From Armatimonadota bacterium (GTDB taxonomy: Bacteria > Armatimonadota > Fimbriimonadia > Fimbriimonadales > ATM1), in assembly GCA_003577165.1 (NCBI GenBank), contig QEUM01000004.1:1-64000 (forward strand): a stretch of DNA of 64,000 nucleotides, read 5' to 3'. Below, piece after piece: positions 52,927-60,677 of the stretch. The position numbers and the translations under genes are program-made. The notes beneath the pieces were generated by a model that worked only from the letters and a program-made list of their open reading frames with translations, did not search any database and was not told the DNA's origin. Numbering within the stretch: the first letter of the stretch is position 1; each line of letters starts with the position of its first letter.

Positions 52927-54978
52927 ATGCCAGGGAACCCGAAGCGGCCCCGTTTCACCGTTCTGTCGTATCTGGTCGCGGTCCTGGCAATCGCAGCCGT
53001 CGGCCTTCGACTCGCAAGCAATCGCCTGCCGGAAAACAAGCCGAATCGCATGTCGGAGGAGTACGGGGCGTACGCCCGCGCAGCGGGCCGATCGCTGATT
53101 GACTGGTATCCGTTTTCGGCGGAGCCGTTCGCCCGGGCGAAGGAGCGGGGGCGGCTGATCCTGCTCGAAGTCGGCAGCCAGCTGTCCAGGGAAAGCCGCA
53201 TCTACACGGATCGCTACTTCAAGGACAGCGAGGTGATCCGCCTGTTGAAGAACCACTTCGTGTGCATCCGGGTCGATGCGGAGGAGATGCCCTGGGTCGC
53301 GGACCTATTGAATCTCAACGAACCGCTCATGCCGCTGGCGGGCGACTGCTTGGTGGCCGTGCTCGATTCAGAAGGGCGGATCGTCAGCGAGTCGCCGTTT
53401 CGCATCCTGCGGTCACGCCGCGACCCGATCGGGCTGTACGACTGGCTGACTCGGCTCACGCGCGCGTGGGTGACTGACAAGCGCGAGATTCTAAGGGCGA
53501 CGGAGGCGAGCCAAAGGGCGAGGGAGGCTGCTGCCTCGGCCTTTGGGCCAGGCCAGGGGGTGACGGCTTCGGACGTGAGCCAGCTCTGCGCCGCGCTCGC
53601 CGGCGCGACGGATACGACGGCTGGAGGGCTGCGAGGGGCCGTGTCTCCCGTCGCGGCTCCCATTTTGTCGCTGCTTGGGGCGGAGCGGTCGAATCCCTCG
53701 CGGGGCGCGAGGATCGCATGGCTCCTGCGACTCCGTGAGTCGCCGTGCTATGAGCAGGTCGACGGAGGGTTCTTCTACAACGCTGCCGCACAGAGTTGGC
53801 GGGACCCGAGGTACGGGATTCGGACCGGAACCACGGCGCTGCTCGCGGCGGAGTACGCGGAGGCTGGCCGAGAACTCGGATCGGGTTTGTTCACTTTCAC
53901 CGCTCGGCAAACGATGAATATGCTGATCGAGCGACTGATCGACCCAAGTTCTCAGATGTTCTTTGCAGGACTCGCTACCGACATGGATGCCTTCGAGAAG
54001 AGCGAATACTACGACTGGAATGAGGACGAGTTGCCGGAGAGCGCTCGGAACACCTTCGTCGTTTACACGCGGGAAACTGGCGTTGGGCCGCTCGGGCTTC
54101 GCAACGAGCGGGATTTCGAACTCGGCGCATCCGAATCTCGCGCGCAGAGGATTCGATCGGCGATTCCGGCATTGGCCGACGTTCGCCAGAGCCGGCCAAA
54201 ACCCGAAGTCGTCGCGAATCTGTTCGCAGAAGCGAATGGAAAGGCTGTGTCCGGCATCGTTCGGGGCGCGCAAGCGCTCGATGACCAGGAGACATTGGGA
54301 TTCGCGCTGCGCGTCTTCGAGCGGGCGCGGCGCGCCTTTGTTCAGCCCCTCGGCGACGTGCTGTTTGCTCCCGCTGGCAAGGGACGGACCACCGGATATG
54401 CGGGCGCGTACGCGTGGATGGCTCGCGCTGCGATTGATTGTTACGGCGCGACGGGAGATGTCGAATACCTGTCAATCGCCCAGAAGATCGTGAATCGGCA
54501 AAACGAACTGTTCTGGCACGAGCGGGGGGGGTACACGTCCGTGCTGTCTTCGGAGTGTTCGTTTGCAGGTTTTTATGCGCCTGTGCGGCCGTACATCGAT
54601 ACGCCCGACGAAAGCCTGAACAGCGTATCGGTGCGGAATCTCATCGATCTGGCTCAAATCGCGGGAGACGCTTCCTATTGGGATCGCGCATACACGGTTC
54701 TCACAGTTTTCGGGAGGCCCGCGCTCACGAAAGGCGAGTTCGGTTCGGGGATCGCGCGGTGCATCCTCCTCGCCGAAATGCCGGCCCTCTTGTGTACTTC
54801 AAACGTCGTCGAAGAGGTGAGACGGAGACTTCCCGGAGCGCGCGTTCTCCTCGCGCCGCCGGGGCGCGTGTCGCGATCCGGAATCTATTTGCTGACTGGC
54901 GCTGCGGCAGACGGTCCCGTCAGCATCGAAGATGCCGCCGCTCGCATCGGGCTTTCGTTGCGTCCCGACGGCCTTTGA
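52927..54978 (+). CDS. YyaL/DUF255-like thioredoxin plus (alpha/alpha)6-barrel protein lacking CxxC
   Basis: A 683-residue protein beginning with a hydrophobic anchor (LSYLVAVLAIAAVGLRLAS). A thioredoxin-like N-terminal region (DWYPFSAEPFARAKERGRLILLEVGS...FVCIRVDAEEMPWVADLL, about 58-122) and a C-terminal alpha-barrel with GRTTGYAGAYAWMARAAIDCYGATGDVEYLSIA resemble the YyaL/SSP411 family. In that family the thioredoxin fold carries a CxxC (StChWCH); here the aligned segment is SQLSRES and has no cysteine. Redox activity is therefore unlikely. The ATG at 52927 begins exactly at the anchor. Its 3' end overlaps the opposite gene by 94 bases. Confidence 0.75.
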   Translation: MPGNPKRPRFTVLSYLVAVLAIAAVGLRLASNRLPENKPNRMSEEYGAYARAAGRSLIDWYPFSAEPFARAKERGRLILLEVGSQLSRESRIYTDRYFKDSEVIRLLKNHFVCIRVDAEEMPWVADLLNLNEPLMPLAGDCLVAVLDSEGRIVSESPFRILRSRRDPIGLYDWLTRLTRAWVTDKREILRATEASQRAREAAASAFGPGQGVTASDVSQLCAALAGATDTTAGGLRGAVSPVAAPILSLLGAERSNPSRGARIAWLLRLRESPCYEQVDGGFFYNAAAQSWRDPRYGIRTGTTALLAAEYAEAGRELGSGLFTFTARQTMNMLIERLIDPSSQMFFAGLATDMDAFEKSEYYDWNEDELPESARNTFVVYTRETGVGPLGLRNERDFELGASESRAQRIRSAIPALADVRQSRPKPEVVANLFAEANGKAVSGIVRGAQALDDQETLGFALRVFERARRAFVQPLGDVLFAPAGKGRTTGYAGAYAWMARAAIDCYGATGDVEYLSIAQKIVNRQNELFWHERGGYTSVLSSECSFAGFYAPVRPYIDTPDESLNSVSVRNLIDLAQIAGDASYWDRAYTVLTVFGRPALTKGEFGSGIARCILLAEMPALLCTSNVVEEVRRRLPGARVLLAPPGRVSRSGIYLLTGAAADGPVSIEDAAARIGLSLRPDGL

Positions 54979-55862
54979 GTCTGAGCGCGATTCGATGCGG
55001 CGTAGACGACCGCTGAAACAGCGGCCAGGCAGAGAATTCCCAAGACCAGCGTCATCGCCTTCTCGCTTTGCGTTAGTCGAAACTCTTTGCGATTCGCGAG
55101 AAGCACGACGACCGAAATTGGCAAAAGCGCGGGCAAGGCCCGCAGGGGGAGCCCGGCGAGCTCGACGTGTCCGAAGAAGATTGCGACCCACAGGTAGAGA
55201 ACGAGCGCTGGCACGATCGCGAAGATCGTCGCTCTCGAGTTCATTTGAAAACGGTGGATCGCCAGGAAGAACATTCCGAGGAAGAGAAAGTCGGCTGGGC
55301 CAATCATGGCGAGTGGCTCCGCCCTGCCAGCCGTCGGGATCGAGAACGCGATGCTCTCGAAGACAGCCCGCCCGACCTCTGAGCCGAGGGCCTGTTTTAC
55401 GGTCCCCGACGGCGCGAAGACGATGACCATGTCAACGGTCGCCAACACGATCGCGGCCGGCAGCAGCAGGTTCTTGTCGCGAAACAGTGAGGCGACGGTG
55501 AACCCAAGGCATCCAGCCCACCCGACCGTCGCAATCGACGACAAAGCGGCGTAAAGGCCGGTTGGTCCGACGGCGTTGCGAATGAGCACGGTGAGGCCCG
55601 CCGAACAGAGGGCGAACAGGACCAGACCCAGAATCGAAGCTCTCAACGTCCATCGCTCGCGGGACGCGCAAAAGAGGATTGCCACGGGGAGAGTCACGAA
55701 CACCGCCGACACGACGATATTCGCCGCGTCGACCCAATCAAACGGTATGGCGAGGTTGGGCGTGAGCCACGTGAGGGTGGCCAACGCCACGGCGAGCAGA
55801 ATTGCGATCTTCGCTCCCGCACCGAGCGGGGTTGCTCGCGCACCAAGGTCAGAAGACCCCAT
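54885..55862 (-). CDS. Signal-peptide-peptidase/presenilin-like (A22) membrane protein
   Basis: About 325 residues with eight to nine hydrophobic segments. The arrangement of charged residues resembles A22 intramembrane aspartyl proteases: Asp144 in ATVDMVIVFAPSG (for the YD motif), then 47 residues later Asp191 in AMIGPADFLFLGMFFLAIHRF (for GxGD), then LAGLPLRALPALLPISVVVLLA (for the PAL region). The spacing and flanking residues match signal peptide peptidase closely by eye, though GxGD reads GPAD and the YD Tyr is Val. If active it would cut membrane-embedded peptides. The ATG at 55862 has TATGAA six bases upstream. The last 94 bases overlap the YyaL-like gene on the opposite strand. Confidence 0.5.
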   Translation of the reverse strand: MGSSDLGARATPLGAGAKIAILLAVALATLTWLTPNLAIPFDWVDAANIVVSAVFVTLPVAILFCASRERWTLRASILGLVLFALCSAGLTVLIRNAVGPTGLYAALSSIATVGWAGCLGFTVASLFRDKNLLLPAAIVLATVDMVIVFAPSGTVKQALGSEVGRAVFESIAFSIPTAGRAEPLAMIGPADFLFLGMFFLAIHRFQMNSRATIFAIVPALVLYLWVAIFFGHVELAGLPLRALPALLPISVVVLLANRKEFRLTQSEKAMTLVLGILCLAAVSAVVYAASNRAQTQRPSGRNESPMRAAASSMLTGPSAAAPVSK

Positions 55863-55917
55863 TCTCGCTTCATACCTGTCGGGCGGAGCGGCCTGCACGC
55901 GACAGACTGGCCGTGCC

Positions 55918-55923
55918 TATAAT
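55918..55923 (+). promoter_or_regulatory. Consensus -10 for a leaderless pyrR operon message
   Basis: TATAAT ends seven bases before the ATG at 55931. No ribosome-binding site or room for a PyrR attenuator exists between this site and pyrR. Confidence 0.5.
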
Positions 55924-55930
55924 GGGCCGA

Positions 55931-56473
55931 ATGAGCGATGGCCAATTCGACGCGACCGATGTGCGGCGGATGCTTGGGCGGATGGCGCACCAGGTATTAG
56001 AGGCGAATCGCGGCGCTGCCGGCTTGGTCGTGGTCGGAATCCTGACTCGCGGGTTTCCAGTCGCAAAAAGGCTTGCGTTCGCGATGACGCAAATCGAGGG
56101 CACGACGGTGCCGTGTGGCAGCCTCGACATCACGGCGCATCGTGACGATGCTGAAGTGGCCGTCGACTATGCCGACAAGAGCGAGATCCCCTTCGCAATT
56201 ACGGGCCGCACGGTGATTCTCGTAGATGAAGTCATACAAACGGGACGCACGGTGCGTGCCGCGCTCGACGCCTTGATGCGTCACGGACGCCCCGGTGAGG
56301 TGAAACTTGCCGCACTCATCGATCGCGGTGGCCGGGAACTGCCGATTCAGCCTGACTTTGTGGGACGCATCGTCGAAGTCGGCGCAGACGAATACGTTGA
56401 TGTACGAATTTCGGACGGTGCAGGAGAAGATACCGTCGCGATCGTGAAAGGAGCGATGCCGTGCACCTCTTAG
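55931..56473 (+). CDS. pyrR: PyrR-type regulator/uracil phosphoribosyltransferase
   Basis: About 180 residues with the PRPP-binding motif VILVDEVIQTGRTVRAALDAL (usual VILVDDVLYTGRT) and the PyrR features DITAHRDD and LAALIDRGGRELPIQPDFVGR. PyrR senses UMP and controls pyr mRNA, and has phosphoribosyltransferase activity. The second ATG (55931) is preferred because the -10 lies seven bases before it. It overlaps pyrB by 13 bases. No antiterminator/terminator leader is seen before pyrR or between the genes, so any RNA control would differ from the Bacillus scheme. Confidence 0.88.
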   Translation: MSDGQFDATDVRRMLGRMAHQVLEANRGAAGLVVVGILTRGFPVAKRLAFAMTQIEGTTVPCGSLDITAHRDDAEVAVDYADKSEIPFAITGRTVILVDEVIQTGRTVRAALDALMRHGRPGEVKLAALIDRGGRELPIQPDFVGRIVEVGADEYVDVRISDGAGEDTVAIVKGAMPCTS

Positions 56474-57402
56474 CAATTCGTGAGATGGAGCCCGCCCGAA
56501 TCGAGCAGTTGCTCGAATCGTCGCAGAGGATGAAGCGCGCGACGATTGACGGTTCGAAGGTTCCTCAGTTTCCGGGGCGAGTCGTCGGGATGCTGTTCCT
56601 CGAGGACAGCACGCGTACCCGCGTGAGTTTCGAGCAGGCGGCCAGGAAACTCGGGATGGGATTCTCAATCTTCGGCATGCAGGGCACGAGCCTGAGCAAA
56701 GGCGAGTCTCTGAAGGACACAGTTTTAACGCTCAAATACGAAAGGCTCGACGGACTCGTCATGCGGCACAATGCTTCGGGAGCCGCTCATCTCGCCGCGC
56801 GATTTTTCGATGGCCCTGTCATCAACGCCGGCGACGGAATGCACGAACATCCGACTCAGGCTCTCGCCGACGCCCTCACGATCGCCGAAAGGAAAGGGAA
56901 GATACAAGGCCTCAAGGTCGCTATCGTCGGCGACGTGATGCACAGTCGGGTTGCGAGGAGCAACCTCTGGCTGCTCCACAAACTGGGCGCCGAAGTGCAC
57001 CTTGTGGGCCCGCGCAATCTGCTCCCGAGGCACACCGGCAAACTGCCGGCGAGCGTGCATCATGACCTGCTTCCTGGAATCGAAGATGCGGATGTGGTGA
57101 TGGCGCTTCGGCTGCAGAAGGAGCGAATGGACGGAGGGCTCATCTCGAGTCTCGGCGAGTACGCGTCCTTGTATCAGATCAACGCCCGTGCGCTCGCAAA
57201 CGCGAAGCCGGACTGCATCGTCATGCACCCCGGGCCGATTAATCGCGGCCTCGAAGTGGATGACCAGACTGCGGACGGGCCCAATTCCGTCATCGTCAAT
57301 CAGGTTGAGAACGGAGTGTTCGTAAGGATGGCCGTATTCGCGGAGGCATTCTCGAACGGACATATGGAACAGCCGAAGACCAAGAAGGCAACGAAGAAAT
57401 GA
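56461..57402 (+). CDS. pyrB: Aspartate carbamoyltransferase, catalytic chain
   Basis: A 313-residue enzyme for the first committed pyrimidine step. The carbamoyl-phosphate motif STRTR (residues 50-54), the HPTQ motif in MHEHPTQALAD, and MHPGPINRG near the C-terminus are intact. It starts with GTG inside the end of pyrR and overlaps pyrC by 4 bases. The regulatory chain gene pyrI is not present, as usual outside Proteobacteria and Archaea. A Lys-rich tail follows the catalytic domain. Confidence 0.95.
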   Translation: MHLLAIREMEPARIEQLLESSQRMKRATIDGSKVPQFPGRVVGMLFLEDSTRTRVSFEQAARKLGMGFSIFGMQGTSLSKGESLKDTVLTLKYERLDGLVMRHNASGAAHLAARFFDGPVINAGDGMHEHPTQALADALTIAERKGKIQGLKVAIVGDVMHSRVARSNLWLLHKLGAEVHLVGPRNLLPRHTGKLPASVHHDLLPGIEDADVVMALRLQKERMDGGLISSLGEYASLYQINARALANAKPDCIVMHPGPINRGLEVDDQTADGPNSVIVNQVENGVFVRMAVFAEAFSNGHMEQPKTKKATKK

Positions 57403-58718
57403 AGATTGTTCTGAAGAACGGGCGAATCCTCGACCCATCGCAAGACCTCGACATGGTCGGCGACGTCAGCATCGTGAACGACCAGATCGCAGAGGTGGGT
57501 CGCGTGTCCTCGCCGGAAGACGCAGATGAAACCTATGACTGCACGGGCATGTGGATTACTCCGGGCCTGGTTGATCTGCATGTCCATCTTCGGGAGCCAG
57601 GGTTCTCGCACAAGGAGAGCATCATCACCGGGACGCAGGCTGCAGCGGCCGGCGGCTTCACCACGATCTGCTGCATGCCGAACACGAGTCCGCCGCTCGA
57701 TGATCCGGCGCTAATTGATTTCATCCTCGATCGCAGCGCCTCGCCCGAAGCGGGCGGGATCTTCGTCGCGCCGATCGGAGCCTTGACCAAGGGAATGAAG
57801 GGGGAAAGGCCGAGCGACCTCGCTTCCTTGAGGCGCGCCGGAATCGTGGCAGCGAGTGATGACGCGTTTCCGATTCAGGACGCCCAGGTGATGCTCCGCT
57901 GCATGGAATTGTGTCGGCAGTTGGACTTGCCGGTTGCGACGCACTGCGAAGACCTGTCGCTTGCCGGCGGCGGATCCATGAACGAAGGGTCTGTTAGCGC
58001 AGTGCTCGGCTTAAAAGGGATGCCGAGAACCGCGGAGGAGATTCAAGTAGCACGCAACTGCATGCTCAGCCTGGAGACTCTGTGTCCGCTTCATATTCTT
58101 CACGTGAGCACGTGGGGAAGCGTCGAGATCATCAAACAGGCGAAGTACCTCGGGGCGCCGGTGACGTGCGAGGTCTGTCCGCACCACTTCTCATTGATCG
58201 ACGAAGACATGATTCCGTTCGACACGAATTACAAGATGAATCCGCCGCTGCGCACCAAGGTAGATCAGGACCTCATCTTGCAGGCCATTGAAGAGGGGAC
58301 CATCGACTGCATCGCGACGGATCATGCGCCGCACGCTGCGCATGAGAAGGACCGTACGTTCGACGAGGCGCCGTTCGGCATCGTCGGATTAGAAACGGCT
58401 GTGGGGGTTACGCTTACGCACTTGACTCACAAAGGCGTCCTCTCACCGCTTGAGACCATTCGCCGACTGAGCACGCGACCGGCGGAGATCTTCAGGCTCG
58501 ATGCGGGCACGCTGAAGCCAGGAAGGACGCCCGTCGCGCAGGTGACGGTCATTGATCCGGCCATCGAGTGGACTTTCGACGTGAACAAGACGTTCAGCAA
58601 AGGGAAGAACAGCCCGTATCACGGCGCGACGTTCCGCGGCAAGCCGATGCTCACATTCAGCGGCGGCGAAGTCTATTGCGACGCGCTGTGGCCCCAGCGA
58701 ATTGCGATGATGGCCTAA
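57399..58718 (+). CDS. pyrC: Dihydroorotase
   Basis: A 439-residue amidohydrolase of the class I dihydroorotase type. Zinc-binding HVH occurs in DLHVHLREPG (His61, His63), followed by further conserved His in THCEDLSL and ILHVSTWGS, and Asp in CIATDHAPH. It converts carbamoyl-aspartate to dihydroorotate. It overlaps pyrB by 4 bases, and its 3' end overlaps the J-domain-like gene convergently by 4 bases. Confidence 0.95.
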   Translation: MKIVLKNGRILDPSQDLDMVGDVSIVNDQIAEVGRVSSPEDADETYDCTGMWITPGLVDLHVHLREPGFSHKESIITGTQAAAAGGFTTICCMPNTSPPLDDPALIDFILDRSASPEAGGIFVAPIGALTKGMKGERPSDLASLRRAGIVAASDDAFPIQDAQVMLRCMELCRQLDLPVATHCEDLSLAGGGSMNEGSVSAVLGLKGMPRTAEEIQVARNCMLSLETLCPLHILHVSTWGSVEIIKQAKYLGAPVTCEVCPHHFSLIDEDMIPFDTNYKMNPPLRTKVDQDLILQAIEEGTIDCIATDHAPHAAHEKDRTFDEAPFGIVGLETAVGVTLTHLTHKGVLSPLETIRRLSTRPAEIFRLDAGTLKPGRTPVAQVTVIDPAIEWTFDVNKTFSKGKNSPYHGATFRGKPMLTFSGGEVYCDALWPQRIAMMA

Positions 58719-59155
58719 TCGAGGTCGAGAGACTGGAATCGCCTGAGTCGTTGATCCAGCAAAGGAAGAAGCGTGTCATAGGCCTCCTGCACTTTCAGGT
58801 GAACTTCTGCCGCCTTTCTTCGTTCTTCGGTTCCCTCGGGGAAGTTCGTGGGCAGGCTCCGCTCGCTCAGCCTCTTGTACGCGCGCTTTAGGTCCTGCAG
58901 CGAAGCGCCCGGCGAGAGATTGAGCACCTTGTAGGCGCGCTCGATTCGAGATTCCTCTTTCGCCTGTTCGGCCGGAGTTCGATGGCGCGCAGGCGAAGGG
59001 GGGGGCGGTGGAGGGACCGTGTCGGTTGGCTTCCCGGCCTTGAGGTAGTCGTCCAACTCCTTTCGAGCGTCGCGCTCGAAGACGCTTTCGATTCGCTCCC
59101 ACTCTCGACCGACGTAAGCGCGAAGCAGGTCATACGCGCGGCGCGTGATGCTCAT
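58715..59155 (-). CDS. J-domain-like protein lacking HPD
   Basis: A 146-residue protein. The C-terminal 75 residues have the J-domain outline (RIERAYKVLNLSPGASLQDLKRAYKRLSERS...KVQEAYDTLLPLLDQR), but the HPD tripeptide that activates Hsp70 is absent; the loop reads LPTNFPEG. The N-terminus is a separate short helical region joined by a proline-rich linker (eight prolines near residue 50). Without HPD it should not stimulate DnaK ATPase and may be a structural adaptor. The ATG at 59155 overlaps the upstream gene by 4 bases. Confidence 0.7.
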   Translation of the reverse strand: MSITRRAYDLLRAYVGREWERIESVFERDARKELDDYLKAGKPTDTVPPPPPPSPARHRTPAEQAKEESRIERAYKVLNLSPGASLQDLKRAYKRLSERSLPTNFPEGTEERRKAAEVHLKVQEAYDTLLPLLDQRLRRFQSLDLD

Positions 59156-59751
59156 CGTCCCTGCACCTCGATCCACTCGCGTGCCTGGTCAACCGTCTTG
59201 TTCAGTGCGGTGAGCCGTTCGTGGAGTCCGGAAATCTCTTCTGGGATCTCCGAGGCGGCGGACGCAGCGGACGCGAGTTTCGAGCGCAAATCCGCGAGAG
59301 CGCGTCCCAGAGAATCGAGGGAGGCCTCGATCTCCGCGATCCGATTGCGCAGTTCCGTTTCATCGCCCTCGCCGACTAGCAGTTTCGTCATTTCACGCCG
59401 TGACTCGGCAAGGCGGATGGCTTGCCGTACCGTCTCCTCGGACTCCTCTTTAACACTGGACGACATACCCGAAAGCACGATGCTGTCGCGATGGGCGGCA
59501 AGCAAGTCGACGATGTCTCTGTGCGTTTTGATGAGGCCTGCGACTCGTGAACGAATCGCGGGTTGGAGTTCATCGAGTTCGCGATCGAAAGCAGAACGTT
59601 CGTCACCGGCGGCGACCGCCCCCACTCCGAGAAGTACGACGCCGACGGCGCCCACTCCGACCGCAGGAATCCACAGTCCGAGAGAAGCCAACAGGGCGGC
59701 TAAGCCGAGGGCTCCGACACCGAACCAAAGCAAGCGTCGTCCGCGACTCAC
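59152..59751 (-). CDS. Membrane protein with coiled-coil domain
   Basis: A 199-residue protein. Two adjacent hydrophobic segments (LLWFGVGALGLAALLASLGLW and VGVGAVGVVLLGVGAVAAG) form a hairpin anchor near the N-terminus. The rest is helical and coiled coil (ELDELQPAIRSRVAGLIKTHRDIVDLLAAHRD, ESEETVRQAIRLAESRREMTKLL, and a later EIEASLDSLGRALADLRSKLASAA). The start is a GTG at 59751 overlapping the porin-like stop (GTGA). No family recognised. It is translationally coupled to the genes on both sides. Confidence 0.65.
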   Translation of the reverse strand: MSRGRRLLWFGVGALGLAALLASLGLWIPAVGVGAVGVVLLGVGAVAAGDERSAFDRELDELQPAIRSRVAGLIKTHRDIVDLLAAHRDSIVLSGMSSSVKEESEETVRQAIRLAESRREMTKLLVGEGDETELRNRIAEIEASLDSLGRALADLRSKLASAASAASEIPEEISGLHERLTALNKTVDQAREWIEVQGR

Positions 59752-60620
59752 AGTCGAATCCTCGCCCCGACTCCGATGATCCATCCGCGGCCTTCGAAGT
59801 GCCTCACAGATGGCACGAGGAACAACTTTTGCGACAGGGCCATCTCCGAGACAAGCCGCAGATTGACGAGGCCCGACTCGGTTTCCAAAGTCGCGCCCCC
59901 TTCGACCAACGGCCCGTACGGGAACTGATAACTGAGAGATGCGTCGACCACTTCTGTGTCTAGATCGAGCGGGGAAGCGGCCCTTCGGAGCGCGATCCCT
60001 TCCACTCCGAGCGTCCAGCCGCCGAATTTCCGCGTGACATCAATTCCTACGGCGAGCCCGTAACCCCGGTTTCGGCCAGGCGACTCTTCAGGCAGGCGCA
60101 GCTGCGTGAAGGAGGAGGCGGCGATCCCGAAGTGATCTCCGACGGCCACGGAGACCCCGACGCTTCCGCCGACGCGGGCGACGAATCCGGATTGCTTCCC
60201 TCGGCCGCTGTCGAAGTAGCCGAAGACGACCGGCAGGGAGGCGAAATCGAATTCAGTTTCCACCTGCACGCCAAACGCGCTCTCCCTGAGCATCCTTCCG
60301 GATCCAAAAGGGATGTACTGCTTGCCGGCCTTCCACCTGCCAGGATTCTCCAGGAAGGCTTCGTCCATCGAGGAGTTGTCCGCGTCGCCGGGAATTCGCT
60401 CCAGCCTCTGCCGAAGGCGAACCGCCCAACCGTTGTCCAAGACGATGCCGAGCCGGAAGATCGAGTACTCGCCGAAATCGTTATACAGCCGGGCCTGCGA
60501 CTGACCGTTGGGCGAGTATCTCAGTTGGGGGTAGACGTCGGCGGAGAAACTGACGTGGGGCGCCTGTGCCGCTGCGGAACCGAAGGCCCCCGCCGCAACT
60601 ACGACCCAGAGCCCACGCAT
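59748..60620 (-). CDS. Porin-like outer-membrane beta-barrel protein
   Basis: A 290-residue protein with a signal peptide (ending near AAAQA) and a series of amphipathic strands typical of a 12- to 16-strand barrel (VSFSADVYPQLRYS, FRLGIVLDNGWAVRLRQRLERI, VGVSVAVGDHFGIAASSFTQLRL, WIIGVGARIRL). It resembles phosphate-selective or trimeric-porin-like proteins only in general terms. TATCAT lies eight bases before the ATG. It is the first gene of a leftward operon with a coiled-coil membrane protein and a J-like protein. Confidence 0.7.
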   Translation of the reverse strand: MRGLWVVVAAGAFGSAAAQAPHVSFSADVYPQLRYSPNGQSQARLYNDFGEYSIFRLGIVLDNGWAVRLRQRLERIPGDADNSSMDEAFLENPGRWKAGKQYIPFGSGRMLRESAFGVQVETEFDFASLPVVFGYFDSGRGKQSGFVARVGGSVGVSVAVGDHFGIAASSFTQLRLPEESPGRNRGYGLAVGIDVTRKFGGWTLGVEGIALRRAASPLDLDTEVVDASLSYQFPYGPLVEGGATLETESGLVNLRLVSEMALSQKLFLVPSVRHFEGRGWIIGVGARIRL

Positions 60621-60628
60621 TGGCCGAG

Positions 60629-60634
60629 ATGATA
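60629..60634 (-). promoter_or_regulatory. -10 hexamer for the porin-like operon
   Basis: TATCAT on the minus strand ends eight bases before the ATG at 60620. Confidence 0.4.
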
Positions 60635-60677
60635 CCGGGGCGGCAGGCCTGCGCCGTCATGCCAGAATCGCGGCCAA

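Noticed and set aside
55863-55930. A PyrR-responsive attenuator before pyrR
   Set aside because: Only about 60 bases separate pyrR from the divergent gene, with a consensus -10 seven bases before the ATG; no antiterminator or terminator hairpin fits.
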